Source: Hyphomicrobiales bacterium
GTDB lineage: Bacteria; Pseudomonadota; Alphaproteobacteria; Rhizobiales; Rhizobiaceae
Assembly: GCA_900469475.1 (NCBI GenBank)
Contig: UBXG01000005.1
Span: 1-64,000, forward strand
DNA: 64,000 nt
Reading direction: 5' to 3'
Positions 7,989 to 16,890 of the stretch are shown piece after piece. The notes below the pieces were generated by a model. It did no database searches. It was given only the letters and a program-made list of their open reading frames with translations, and was not told the DNA's origin. The stretch's first letter is position 1. Every line of letters begins with the position of its first letter. Position numbers and translations under genes: made by a program.

Positions 7989-8621
7989 ATGGATCACGCG
8001 AAATTCTTCGCGGCGGTACGTTCGTCGTTGTTCGGCGGGCGGCTTTCGGCAAATCAGGTGGACGGTATGGAAGCCATTCTTGTCGCGTGGCGGGCCGCGC
8101 CGGTCGATGTGCGATGGCTCGCCTACATGCTGGCGACGGCCTATCATGAAACCGATAGGACCATGTGCGCCGTGTCTGAAAATCTGAACTATTCCGCTTC
8201 GGGCTTGCTGGCGACCTTCCCGAAGTACTTCACGATTTCTCAGGCCGCAGCCTATGCGCGACAGCCACAGCGCATCGCCAATCGCGCCTATGCGAACCGT
8301 ATGGGCAACCGCAACGAGGCCAGCGGCGACGGGTGGCGCTATCGTGGTCGCGGCTTAGTGCAGATCACCGGGCGCGACAACTACGCGAAATACGGCATTG
8401 CCGAAGACCCGGACAAGGCGCTTGATCCCGTAAAGGCCGTGGAAATTCTGTTTGATGGCATGATCAACGGTCGGTTCACCGGCAAACGGCTTGCCGACTA
8501 CTTCAGCGCCACCGTGAGTGATTGGGCCGGCGCGCGCAAGATCATCAACGGCACCGATCGCGCCACCGACATCGCCGGCTACGCCAAGAAGTTCGCGGCG
8601 GCACTTGAAGCTTCACGCTGA
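7989..8621 (+). CDS. Phage endolysin, GH19 chitinase-like
   Basis: The 210-residue product is a lysozyme-type GH19 domain without signal peptide. The catalytic Glu is seen in ATAYHETDRTM (E54), followed by LNYSASGLLATFPKYF and GDGWRYRGRGLVQITGRDNY, all typical of phage GH19 endolysins that cut peptidoglycan. ATG 7989 has GGAG nine to twelve bases upstream; the longer frame from 7887 runs through the divergent DUF4160 start and is not supported. It is followed by two membrane proteins that likely form the export or holin functions of the lysis cassette. Confidence 0.88.
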   Translation: MDHAKFFAAVRSSLFGGRLSANQVDGMEAILVAWRAAPVDVRWLAYMLATAYHETDRTMCAVSENLNYSASGLLATFPKYFTISQAAAYARQPQRIANRAYANRMGNRNEASGDGWRYRGRGLVQITGRDNYAKYGIAEDPDKALDPVKAVEILFDGMINGRFTGKRLADYFSATVSDWAGARKIINGTDRATDIAGYAKKFAAALEASR

Positions 8622-8681
8622 GGGCAACCGGTTTACTGACCCCATTCCACACCCGCTCATGTAACATCAAAAGGATCAAGC

Positions 8682-8933
8682 ATGCTGAATACCAATGCCC
8701 TGCACAATATGCTGAACATCGTCATCAGCCTCTCGGGACTGCTCGTCGCCATCTTGCTTGCCAGCGGCTGCACGCAGCTCGCGACCGGTGTACTGGAATG
8801 CTCACAGTCTTCCATTAATCCGAAGATCACCGGCTATGCGATTGCGGGCCTCGGTGCATTGAAAGTCCTCGTCAACATCAGTCGCGATGGTCTGTCCGGC
8901 CTCATCAAGCCGCAGCCTCCTGTCCAGAAATAG
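8682..8933 (+). CDS. Small membrane protein of the lysis cassette (83 aa)
   Basis: The protein has a strongly hydrophobic segment at about residues 12-32 (IVISLSGLLVAILLASGC) and a second weaker one near 50-65. The LLASGC motif could also be read as a lipobox, but the membrane context and its position between the endolysin and a holin-like gene favour a holin or antiholin role. The stop is 13 bases before the start of the next gene. I recall similar unnamed proteins next to GH19 endolysins in rhizobial prophages. Confidence 0.55.
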   Translation: MLNTNALHNMLNIVISLSGLLVAILLASGCTQLATGVLECSQSSINPKITGYAIAGLGALKVLVNISRDGLSGLIKPQPPVQK

Positions 8934-8946
8934 AAAGGGCGGACTG

Positions 8947-9270
8947 ATGTCCGAAAAATACAACTCGCTTTATGAGCTGCTGAATGCCTGGGGTGGCGGC
9001 GCGCTCTCGACTATCGTCGGCGCAATGGTCGGCCGTGCCATGTGGCACACCAATGAGGCGCGCAAGGGCCGGCGGAAATTCCTCGGCATCGAACTGCTTT
9101 GGGAGGTTCCGGTTGCTCTTGGCATGGCCTTCATCGGGGAGGGGATTGCTTCCTATTTGAATGTGGGGCAGCCAGCGACGACAGGCCTCATAGCGGGGCT
9201 CGCATATCTCGGGCCGCGCGGGACGGAAGTGCTGTTTCAGAAATGGTTTTCGCGGCGTATCGCGGGATAG
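8947..9270 (+). CDS. Phage holin, LydA-like
   Basis: The 107-residue product starts MSEKYNSLYELLNAW and has three hydrophobic stretches (about 16-32, 55-72 and 77-95), with a charged loop RKGRRKFLG between the first two. This matches the LydA-type phage holin family, which permeabilises the inner membrane to release the endolysin. ATG 8947 follows AAAGGGCGG. It is the last gene of the lysis cassette and is closed by a rho-independent terminator at 9287-9315. Confidence 0.7.
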   Translation: MSEKYNSLYELLNAWGGGALSTIVGAMVGRAMWHTNEARKGRRKFLGIELLWEVPVALGMAFIGEGIASYLNVGQPATTGLIAGLAYLGPRGTEVLFQKWFSRRIAG

Positions 9271-9286
9271 GGATAATTGAGGCAAA

Positions 9287-9315
9287 AGCCACCTTGTGCA
9301 TGTGAGGTGGTTTTT
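9287..9315 (+). terminator. Rho-independent terminator of the lysis cassette
   Basis: A stem formed by CCACCT (9289-9294) and AGGTGG (9305-9310) with a ten-base loop is followed by a run of T. It lies 17 bp after the holin stop and marks the end of the phage late region on the plus strand. Confidence 0.7.
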
Positions 9316-9452
9316 GGCTTTGGGAGGAAATTCCCTGAATTTTCAGCGGAAAAAGCTGCTATAGTAAAAACGCGGTATGAACCTGCTGCAACAATTCCAG
9401 AACCAGCATTTTATCATAGAGCTCTTTGTAACGCCTTACGGGACTGCAGGAT

Positions 9453-9977
9453 TCAGCCTGTTAGAAGCCTATTAGGCGTGCCGATTTTTTTCTCGACTAT
9501 TGGTCGCGCAGCTTTATACGCGCTTTCAAACTGTGCCAAGCTGCCGGCAAAATACGGCAAATCATCCTTCGTTTTCGCGCGCGCGACTTCAAGCTTCATG
9601 TTTGCGAGAGATGCTTTTAGCACAGCAAGTTTCGCTTGGTCTTCCGGTTGCAGACCAAGGCTGAAAACATCGAAGCGCTGATGAAGATCAAGAAGTTTAC
9701 CATTCATTTCATCTATTAGCGCGGGATCAGGGCGTTTTCCGGTTGCTAGGGCAGCTGTAAACTTGTCAATCGCAGCGTACAGCTCTCGCTTTGAGGTCTC
9801 AGCGGCTTGATACTCGGTCATCAAGCTGTTTTCGAAGCGCTCAGCCCGATTCTGCTGCAAAGTGAAATAATAAGTGACGCCGCTTCCGAGAGCGGTGCCG
9901 ATAACTCCACTGCCGGCCAACGTGGTAACAATCGCAGCCCACACATGCTTTTTTAGGAAGTCGGTTATGTCGCTCAT
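9453..9977 (-). CDS. Membrane-anchored coiled-coil protein, cargo block
   Basis: A 174-residue protein with one N-terminal membrane segment (about residues 12-38, WAAIVTTLAGSGVIGTALGS) and then a long, heptad-like helical region (RAERFENSLMTEYQAAETSK through LEVARAK). No family recognised. The stop region faces the phage lysis terminator. It starts 39 bp after the stop of the gene at 10017-11162 on the same strand, so the two form a likely operon. DNA here is AT-richer than the chromosome. Single-TM coiled-coil proteins often serve as membrane anchors or effectors in defence modules, but that is only an inference. Confidence 0.6.
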   Translation of the reverse strand: MSDITDFLKKHVWAAIVTTLAGSGVIGTALGSGVTYYFTLQQNRAERFENSLMTEYQAAETSKRELYAAIDKFTAALATGKRPDPALIDEMNGKLLDLHQRFDVFSLGLQPEDQAKLAVLKASLANMKLEVARAKTKDDLPYFAGSLAQFESAYKAARPIVEKKIGTPNRLLTG

Positions 9978-10016
9978 AACTAATAGACCCCTCCAAGGTG
10001 CTGCTCCGGGCAGCTC

Positions 10017-11162
10017 TTACTTTGCTGCTTGCTTTTTGTCGATAACCTTTGCTTTCGTTTTGAGTCCGGTCTTTTCGGATGCGGCCTTCTGTGCTTCGCA
10101 TATATCATGCCACCATAGATGGGCATTTGTAACCATTTTTACAGTAGAGCGGATATCTTCTTCCAACACCATGTCACAAACGGACACGCGACCGTTTTCC
10201 GAGTTCTCTACTTTAATTTGCGCTAAATCGCTGGGGTTAGCTCCGTGCGCCGCCAAAGCCGTCATCGCTGCAATGAAGCCGGCAATCGCAGCATTCCTCA
10301 TTGGGCGGCCAAAAAAGCCCGGCGAATGCACTTCGATAGATATATCCCCGAACAGCTCTCGATTGTAGTATTTATTGATTGCAGCATGCCATTGAAGTTT
10401 TGTGAACTCTTCGAGTTCGCCGGCCTTCAACGCTACGTACATGGCACCGTAGTAGTTTGTCAGGAAAAGGACATCGGTAAGATCCTTCTGATCGACCACG
10501 GATTCGGTGATCTCCATATAGTTTCCGGACGAGTTCCCCCAAACGTAATCACCATAGGCATGCTCGTAGAATTCGTGTCTATCGGCATCGTCAGCCACTC
10601 GGATGATGGCTTGCCGATTTTGCATTAGCTGGATGGCTCGCCGACCAAATTCGTATTTGGCCTGTCCCGTCTGCAAGAATCTGACGCGCCGAGCTGGAAT
10701 TAAATCTGCCGAGTAGCGCGCTGCGTCAACGCGAAATTCAGGGTCGAAGTCTTCAAGGAGTTCGGCAAACAATACTGCCGAGTTATAGCCGGGGCCTGGA
10801 ATGACGATAAGGTCGCCGGGCTTTGCGTCGACATAGAGAGTCTTTACTTCCCGCATAAAGCGAGGCGCGTCGCGTCCTTCGATGCTAACCCCATACTGAT
10901 TCGGCGACCGAGGAGGGATATTTTTCTCGGGACGGCCGCTTTTATGCCATCCGCCGATAGCTCTAGCCATCCTTAGAAGCTTCCGCGTGTGCTCGTCATC
11001 GATGTCAGGGGCAGCGTCAAACTTTATGCCGGGAATATCGAGGAAGACTGCCTTGTGGACCTGGAAGTCTTGATAAAATCGTTTGCCATCGCCGGGATGC
11101 AGAACGAAGATCTGATGGTTATCCTCAATAACGCGCAATGATGGATCAAGAATCAAAGTCAT
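10017..11162 (-). CDS. Unknown protein with possible PUA/Mrr-N-like module, cargo block
   Basis: Product of 381 residues starting MTLILDPSLRVIEDN. I do not recognise it as a whole. Residues about 105-190 contain LYVDAKPGDLIVIPGPGY, then an ARYSADLIPARRVRFL segment and RAIQLMQNRQAIIRV, an order that resembles the small beta-barrel domain at the N-terminus of Mrr-like restriction proteins (GDLVVVP ... RRVxWL ... l..tvxxI). The C-terminal half is alpha/beta without visible nuclease or ATPase motifs, ending in a Lys-rich tail. ATG 11162 is preferred over the frame start at 11294, whose extra residues overlap the intergenic region. It leads a two-gene operon with the membrane protein and diverges from the TIR-like gene. 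Confidence 0.55.
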   Translation of the reverse strand: MTLILDPSLRVIEDNHQIFVLHPGDGKRFYQDFQVHKAVFLDIPGIKFDAAPDIDDEHTRKLLRMARAIGGWHKSGRPEKNIPPRSPNQYGVSIEGRDAPRFMREVKTLYVDAKPGDLIVIPGPGYNSAVLFAELLEDFDPEFRVDAARYSADLIPARRVRFLQTGQAKYEFGRRAIQLMQNRQAIIRVADDADRHEFYEHAYGDYVWGNSSGNYMEITESVVDQKDLTDVLFLTNYYGAMYVALKAGELEEFTKLQWHAAINKYYNRELFGDISIEVHSPGFFGRPMRNAAIAGFIAAMTALAAHGANPSDLAQIKVENSENGRVSVCDMVLEEDIRSTVKMVTNAHLWWHDICEAQKAASEKTGLKTKAKVIDKKQAAK

Positions 11163-11456
11163 AAAAGCCTCCGGTTGAAAAGACCTTGCGTAGGTAGCGC
11201 GAAATAAGTCAACTATCGTAATCGGAGTTGTTTGCGGAAACTCGTGGAAAGGTAAATTGGACGGAAGCAACTCCGCTGAGAAAATTGCTCTCAAGCCCCT
11301 TCCACGTCTATACGATGACGGTTGCTATGATGTCTGAACATTGATTGATGCTGCCCGCTGATTTGCGGTCGGCTATGCAATAATCACCCCCGACGTACCA
11401 GCGGGGAAGTGCCCATCTTCCGATGCTGCATCCTGTCGCCAATCCCGAGGTGTTCA

Positions 11457-12719
11457 ATGAAAGTCTTTTGGTCATGGCAGTCTGACACTCCTGGAAAGAC
11501 AGGACGACATTTTGTCAGGGAGGCACTCGAAGCTGCCGTTAAGCGACTCAATACTCCTGAGAACATTGAGGAGGCCGAGCGTGAGGTCGAGGTTGACCAT
11601 GATCGGAAAAATGTAACCGGCAGCCCGGATCTTGCGGCCCTGATATTCAATAAGATCGAGCATGCCGCTGTGGTAGTAGCGGACGTGACTCCGGTCGCGA
11701 TGATACCGAGGAAGCCTACGAAGGAAGATAAGCGGACCGAAAAAGGGATAATGAATCCCAACGTCGCCATCGAACTTGGATATGCGCTGCACGCACGGAA
11801 AACAGAGGACGTTTTGATGGTGCTCAACGTGCACTATGGCGATCGAAATTCGCTTCCTTTTGATCTTTCCCATAAAAGTGGCCCGATAACGTATGATCTC
11901 CCTCCTGATGCTGACGCTTCGGCGATCAAAACAGAAGGGAAAGCCCTGACGCAACACTTCTACGACTATCTTAGGCCATACCTCGCAAAGCCGGTTTTGC
12001 TCGCCGAACGTCCTCTGTTTCAGGCGGCGGAGCCGACCTTCACACAGTCAGTTTATTTCGGATATACCGAGCCTTTAGCGCGAAATCCGAATGGCCCAGA
12101 CATTTTCGCTGGCCCTGCGCTAACTGGGCGCGGTCTCTTTCTGCGCGTTATCCCGCGATACGCTCAGGACACAGAATATTTTACATCAGAACTTCTTCAA
12201 AAAGTGCGTGGCGCGGATCTTCGAGCCTTTGGGGTGAGGACTATGCCACCCCTTTTTACGACAAATAGGTTTGGTCCTATAGTAGTCGCCATCCCTCACG
12301 GTGACACTGTTATCTCCGGGCTCACGCAAGTTTTCAGGTCCGGTGAGATATGGGGCTATACGCCTTGGTTCCTCAGGCATGAGGATGAGAAATTCATCCC
12401 CATCCTCGCACAGGAGGCGGCCGTGTACAGCGCCCTGAGGCAATACGTCTACTTCCTGCAGGAGGTGTTGAAGATTAGTCCGCCCTATAGGATTATTATG
12501 GGCTTAGTGGGTGCACAGGATTACTCTCTTCGTCACGACGATTTTCGCGATACCAAAATCGGCCCTATTTGTGACGATGTGCACGAGATTGAAGTTCCCC
12601 TTAAATCGACAGAACTCGCAGCTATCCAGAGTGCGCTGAAGCTCATCTTTGACGATTTCTTCCGATTGGCAGGAGACCCTCGGCCGATGGTCATTCCGTA
12701 TCCGTGGCAACAAGGCTAG
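11457..12719 (+). CDS. TIR-like domain protein, candidate NAD-consuming defence effector
   Basis: Product of 420 residues. The N-terminal ~170 residues follow the TIR-like/deoxyribosyltransferase-like fold seen in many prokaryotic defence proteins: MKVFWSWQSDTPGKTGR at the start, LIFNKIEHAAVVVADVTPV as the second strand-helix unit, and NPNVAIELGYAL with the probable catalytic Glu at 106. The remaining 250 residues are an unrecognised sensor-like domain. ATG 11457 has GAGG seven to ten bases upstream. The 294 bp between this gene and the divergent gene at 11162 should hold both promoters. The TIR-like call is from pattern memory; NADase activity is inferred. Confidence 0.65.
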   Translation: MKVFWSWQSDTPGKTGRHFVREALEAAVKRLNTPENIEEAEREVEVDHDRKNVTGSPDLAALIFNKIEHAAVVVADVTPVAMIPRKPTKEDKRTEKGIMNPNVAIELGYALHARKTEDVLMVLNVHYGDRNSLPFDLSHKSGPITYDLPPDADASAIKTEGKALTQHFYDYLRPYLAKPVLLAERPLFQAAEPTFTQSVYFGYTEPLARNPNGPDIFAGPALTGRGLFLRVIPRYAQDTEYFTSELLQKVRGADLRAFGVRTMPPLFTTNRFGPIVVAIPHGDTVISGLTQVFRSGEIWGYTPWFLRHEDEKFIPILAQEAAVYSALRQYVYFLQEVLKISPPYRIIMGLVGAQDYSLRHDDFRDTKIGPICDDVHEIEVPLKSTELAAIQSALKLIFDDFFRLAGDPRPMVIPYPWQQG

Positions 12720-12871
12720 CTCGCACGATCGGCAATTGGCCTGAGTTGCCATCTTATCTCGCGCGCTGTGCCACGCGATTTTGCGCTCCACAAGAGCTTA
12801 GCTCTGCTTCCTATGTGCTTCCTAGCGTAACTTTCGCAGTTTCCAAATTTTCTATAACCGCTTGAAAATAT

Positions 12872-12948
12872 TGGCGCACCCGACAGGATTCGAACCTGTG
12901 ACCTTTGGAATCGGAATCCAACACTCTATCCAGCTGAGCTACGGGTGC
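12872..12948 (-). tRNA. tRNA-Arg (anticodon CCG), likely attachment site of the island
   Basis: The minus strand folds as a full cloverleaf of 77 nt: acceptor GCACCCG with CGGGTGC, D-arm GCTC/GAGT, anticodon stem TTGGA/TCCAA around TTCCGAT, T-stem ACAGG/CCTGT around TTCGAAT, and an encoded CCA. Its 3' end points to the left, towards the prophage-derived DNA, the usual orientation for an integrase target in which the tRNA 3' part is rebuilt by the element. Confidence 0.95.
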
Positions 12949-13059
12949 ATGCCGTGGCGGTTTGAATCGCCTGTCCGATGGCTGGTTCTTAGCCCAGGAA
13001 AGGCTTGGCTTCAATGCGGAAAATTCAGGAAAGCGTGAGATCGGACGTTTTGTTTGGAT

Positions 13060-13088
13060 AAGGCCGCGGGCTTTGAGCGCGCGGCCTT
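13060..13088 (-). terminator. Hairpin after xylG
   Basis: AAGGCCGCG (13060-13068) pairs perfectly with CGCGGCCTT (13080-13088). It lies 22 bp beyond the xylG stop. There is no strong T-run on the minus strand, so it could end transcription weakly or protect the 3' end of the mRNA. Confidence 0.5.
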
Positions 13089-13109
13089 GGTGTCATCGGC
13101 CGTTCCGGC

Positions 13110-13892
<783 letters not shown>

Positions 13893-13907
13893 GGTTCAGA
13901 ATTCCTT

Positions 13908-15236
13908 TTACTTGGCGCGCGAGCGGTAGACGATGTCGAGCCAGACGGCGACCACCAAGACCACCCCGACGACGACGTTTTGAATCGGTGTGTCGACATT
14001 GGCGAGCCCCATGCCCGATTGCAGCGACTGCATGACCAGCGCGCCAAGCATGGCGCCGGCGACCGTGCCGCTGCCGCCGGCGAGCGACGTGCCGCCGATA
14101 ACGGCAGCAGCGATGGTGAAGAGTTCGTAGGTGGTTCCCTGTGAGTTCACAGCCGAATTGAGGCGAGCGGTCGAAATCGCGGCTGCGACGGCGGCGAGCA
14201 GGCCCATCAGCGCGAAGATCTTCACGATGACCCAGCGGGTCTTGATGCCGGCAAGCTCTGCCGCTTCCGGGTTGCCGCCGATCGCGAAGACATAACGGCC
14301 GAAGCGCAGGCGGGTCGCGATGAAAGTCATCGCGATGCCGATGAGAACGGCGATAAGGACCGGCACCGCGATGCCATAGGGGATATCGAGGCCGTTCTCG
14401 GGCCACGTGATATTGTGCTCGGTGGCGTAGCGCTTGGCGATGCCGACCGGCCAGTCATAACTGTTGAAGAGATAGACGGTACCGAGGACGAGCAGGGAGC
14501 CGAGGCCGGCAAGGAAGTATTCCGCCCAGAGCGGGCGGCGCGGAAAGTGGAAGCGCTTTCTTTGCTGGCGTGAGCCGACGATGCCGACAATGATCAGCAG
14601 GCAGGAAATCACGCCGACCACCCAGCTCCAGGTGGCGCCGATCGAGCCGGTGGCGCCGCTACCGCCCATGATGACGAAGGTGGAATCCATCGGCGCCACG
14701 GTCTGACCGCTGGTGACGTACCACGCAAGGCCGCGCCAGACGAGAAGGCCGCCAAGCGTCACGATGAAGGAGGGAACGTTCATGAAGGCGATGATCGCGC
14801 CCTGGAAGGTGCCGATGGCCGTGCCAATCGCCAGGCCACAGAGGAGGGTGATGATCCACGTCCAGGAGCTGTCGAAGCCGAGATATTGCGGCAGCCATTT
14901 TGCCTGCATGACGCCCATGATCATGGCGACGAAACCGAGCACGGAGCCTACCGACAGGTCGATGTTGCGCGTGACGATGACCAGTACCATGCCCGTGGCG
15001 AGAACCGCGATTTCGCAGGTCTGCACCGAAAGGTTCCAAAGGTTTCTCGCCGTCAGAAATTCCCGGCCGTCGAAGACCCTGAGATAGAGATCGAAGCCGA
15101 TCCAGATGATCAGTAGCGCTCCTATCATGCCGAGCAGGCGGGTATCGATTTCCGTGGCGCGCAGAAACCGGGTGATCGCGCCGGCATCCGCGTTCCTAGG
15201 CCCGCTCGATGTGGTGGACTGTGTCATGTCGGCCAT
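13908..15236 (-). CDS. xylH: Xylose ABC transporter permease
   Basis: The 442-residue product is a BPD_transp_2 permease with about ten to twelve membrane segments. The motif ATGMVLVIVTRNIDLSVGS near residue 75 and the C-terminal TTYELFTIAAAVIGGTSLAGGSGT are characteristic of the ribose/xylose branch; the length and the inserted loop with YATEHNITWPENGL match XylH. ATG 15236 (MADMTQST) is preferred over the frame start at 15287. It is 15 bp upstream of xylG and 287 bp downstream of xylF; a strong hairpin lies in that gap. Confidence 0.88.
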   Translation of the reverse strand: MADMTQSTTSSGPRNADAGAITRFLRATEIDTRLLGMIGALLIIWIGFDLYLRVFDGREFLTARNLWNLSVQTCEIAVLATGMVLVIVTRNIDLSVGSVLGFVAMIMGVMQAKWLPQYLGFDSSWTWIITLLCGLAIGTAIGTFQGAIIAFMNVPSFIVTLGGLLVWRGLAWYVTSGQTVAPMDSTFVIMGGSGATGSIGATWSWVVGVISCLLIIVGIVGSRQQRKRFHFPRRPLWAEYFLAGLGSLLVLGTVYLFNSYDWPVGIAKRYATEHNITWPENGLDIPYGIAVPVLIAVLIGIAMTFIATRLRFGRYVFAIGGNPEAAELAGIKTRWVIVKIFALMGLLAAVAAAISTARLNSAVNSQGTTYELFTIAAAVIGGTSLAGGSGTVAGAMLGALVMQSLQSGMGLANVDTPIQNVVVGVVLVVAVWLDIVYRSRAK

Positions 15237-15457
15237 CGCTTTGCCGTTCTCCCTCTGTCGGGCGCGGCCGGCGACGCATTCTGGCAATCGCTGGTAATCG
15301 CGCCAATCTCAAAAATGTCTGCCATCGCCGGCAACCCGGCCTTTATCCGGTCCCGATGACCGCCGTCCGACGGACCATGGGATGCGGCGGCATACCACAC
15401 TGCGGGGAAGCTCCGCCTCCAGCTGCAAGGGAGGGTTGTCTGCTTCCAATCCGCATT

Positions 15458-15489
15458 CGACGCCGCAACGGTGTGCCGCTGCGGCGTCG
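15458..15489 (-). terminator. Intercistronic hairpin between xylF and xylH
   Basis: CGACGCCGCA (15458-15467) and TGCGGCGTCG (15480-15489) form a perfect ten-base stem with a 12-base loop. It lies in the 287 bp gap after xylF. Such hairpins stabilise the upstream mRNA or reduce read-through, giving more binding protein than permease. I see no gene in the rest of the gap. Confidence 0.65.
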
Positions 15490-15523
15490 CTCTTTCGATG
15501 AGTAAGCTCGTTCTAAAGTCGGT

Positions 15524-16564
15524 TTATTTGCAGGCCGCGACAGCGCCTGCCTTGACACCCTGGCAGGCTTCAGCCTTGGAAATCCAGCCGGCGTCGATGA
15601 CGACGTTCAGATTGTCCTTGGTGATAGCAACCGGGGTCAGGAAGACCGACTTCATCGCGACGTGCTTCGGGCCGCCGTTGAAGGTCTGAACGCCGGAGAT
15701 CTCGTCGAGCTTCTTGCCCTTGGCGAGGTCGATGGCGATTTCAGCGGCGCGCTTGCCGAGTTCACGCGAGTCCTTCCAGATGGAAACGGTCTGCGTGCCA
15801 AGCGCGATGCGGTTCAAGGCTGCCTTGTCGGCGTCCTGGCCGGAAACCGGAACGGAACCGGCAAGGCCCTGGGCGTCGAGAGCGGCAACAGCGCCGCCGG
15901 CGGTGCCGTCGTTGGAGGCGACGACCGCGTCAACCTTGTTGTTGTTGGCGGTCAGGAACTGCTCCATGTTGCGCTGCGCATTCTGCGGCAGCCAGCCGTC
16001 CGTATAGGCTTCGCCGACGTTCTTGATCTTGCCGGCGTCGATGGAAGGCTTCAGCACTTCCATCTGGCCGGAGAAGAGGAAGTCGGCGTTCGGATCGGAC
16101 GACGAGCCCTTGATGAAGACGTAGTTGCCAGCCGGCTTGGCCTTCAGGACTTCGCGAGCCTGCATGCGGCCCACTTCCTTGTTGTCGAAGGTGATGTAGA
16201 AGGCTGCCGGATTTTCGATCAGGCGGTCATAGCCGACAACCGGAATGCCTTCGTCGGCGGCCTTTTCAACGGCCGGGCCGATGGCATCGGAATCCTGGGC
16301 GAGAATGATGAGGGCGTTGGCACCCTGCGAAATCAGCGACTCGACGTCGGTCAGCTGCTTGGAAGCGGACGACTGGGCGTCGGCGGAAATGTATTTGGCC
16401 CCAACGGCTGCCAGAGCCTTCTTGATGGCTGCCTCATCGGTCTTCCAACGTTCTTCCTGGAAATTCGACCAGGAAACGCCGACGACGAGATCCTTGGCGA
16501 AGGCGGCCGTCTGCATAGTCAAAACGATGGCCGCGCCCGCAGCCAGCTTGATGAAAGCTTTCAT
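15524..16564 (-). CDS. xylF: D-xylose-binding periplasmic protein
   Basis: The 346-residue product has a signal peptide (about 1-23, ending TAAFA) and a periplasmic binding protein fold of the Peripla_BP_4 type. [79 protein letters not shown] and [11 protein letters not shown] line up with XylF of enteric bacteria. ATG 16564 has GGGAGG just upstream. It is the first gene of xylFHG, transcribed away from the ROK regulator, with an operator-like palindrome in the shared region. Confidence 0.9.
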   Translation of the reverse strand: MKAFIKLAAGAAIVLTMQTAAFAKDLVVGVSWSNFQEERWKTDEAAIKKALAAVGAKYISADAQSSASKQLTDVESLISQGANALIILAQDSDAIGPAVEKAADEGIPVVGYDRLIENPAAFYITFDNKEVGRMQAREVLKAKPAGNYVFIKGSSSDPNADFLFSGQMEVLKPSIDAGKIKNVGEAYTDGWLPQNAQRNMEQFLTANNNKVDAVVASNDGTAGGAVAALDAQGLAGSVPVSGQDADKAALNRIALGTQTVSIWKDSRELGKRAAEIAIDLAKGKKLDEISGVQTFNGGPKHVAMKSVFLTPVAITKDNLNVVIDAGWISKAEACQGVKAGAVAACK

Positions 16565-16650
16565 GTGATCCTCCCGAGTGAATGCGACCGCACGTATCCT
16601 TAACTCCCGTCGGCCGCGGCGAAATGCTGACAAGAAAAGTCTTGGACTTT

Positions 16651-16669
16651 TTTCTCGACAGTCGAGAAA
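16651..16669. promoter_or_regulatory. 19-bp palindrome, probable XylR (ROK) operator
   Basis: TTTCTCGACAGTCGAGAAA is a perfect inverted repeat with nine-base arms around a single A. It lies between xylF and the divergent ROK gene, 82 bp before the xylF start, directly downstream of a -35/-10-like pair on the minus strand. A bound repressor would cover the start of xylF transcription. Confidence 0.7.
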
Positions 16670-16670
16670 T

Positions 16671-16699
16671 TTAGTGTCAGAGATTTTTTCAGCTGTCAA
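16671..16699 (-). promoter_or_regulatory. Candidate xylF promoter
   Basis: On the minus strand TTGACA (16699-16694) is followed after 17 bases by CACTAA (16676-16671). The -35 is consensus; the -10 is weak, as is common in rhizobia. The palindrome at 16651-16669 begins right after it. Confidence 0.4.
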
Positions 16700-16767
16700 C
16701 ACCCGCGCCGCTAGGTTTCATCGGTCGTCCGAAAAAGCTATCAGGGGCTGCGCAGGAGGAGGGTTGA

Positions 16768-16890
16768 ATGAGCAGGGAGTTTGCCGATGCTGGCCAAATC
16801 GAGCACCGAATTGGTCCGTCAGAAGAACAGCGCCTTGGTCTTGTCGGCGCTGCGCCGACACGGCCCGCTCGCCCATACCGAGCTCTCTGA
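16768..16890 (+). other. Short upstream reading frame overlapping the xylR start
   Basis: A 40-codon frame starts at ATG 16768 behind a near-perfect ribosome site (AGGAGGAGGG) and runs in another frame over the xylR start to a TGA at 16890. The peptide begins MSREFADAGQ and has no family look. It may be a leader that couples or dampens xylR translation, or chance. Confidence 0.3.

Noticed and set aside
8682..8933. Lipoprotein reading of the small lysis-cassette protein
   Set aside because: LLASGC could be a lipobox, but there is no charged N-region, and the context between endolysin and holin favours a membrane lysis protein.
15662..16603. A 313-codon plus-strand frame
   Set aside because: It is antisense to xylF; no ribosome site or family motif.
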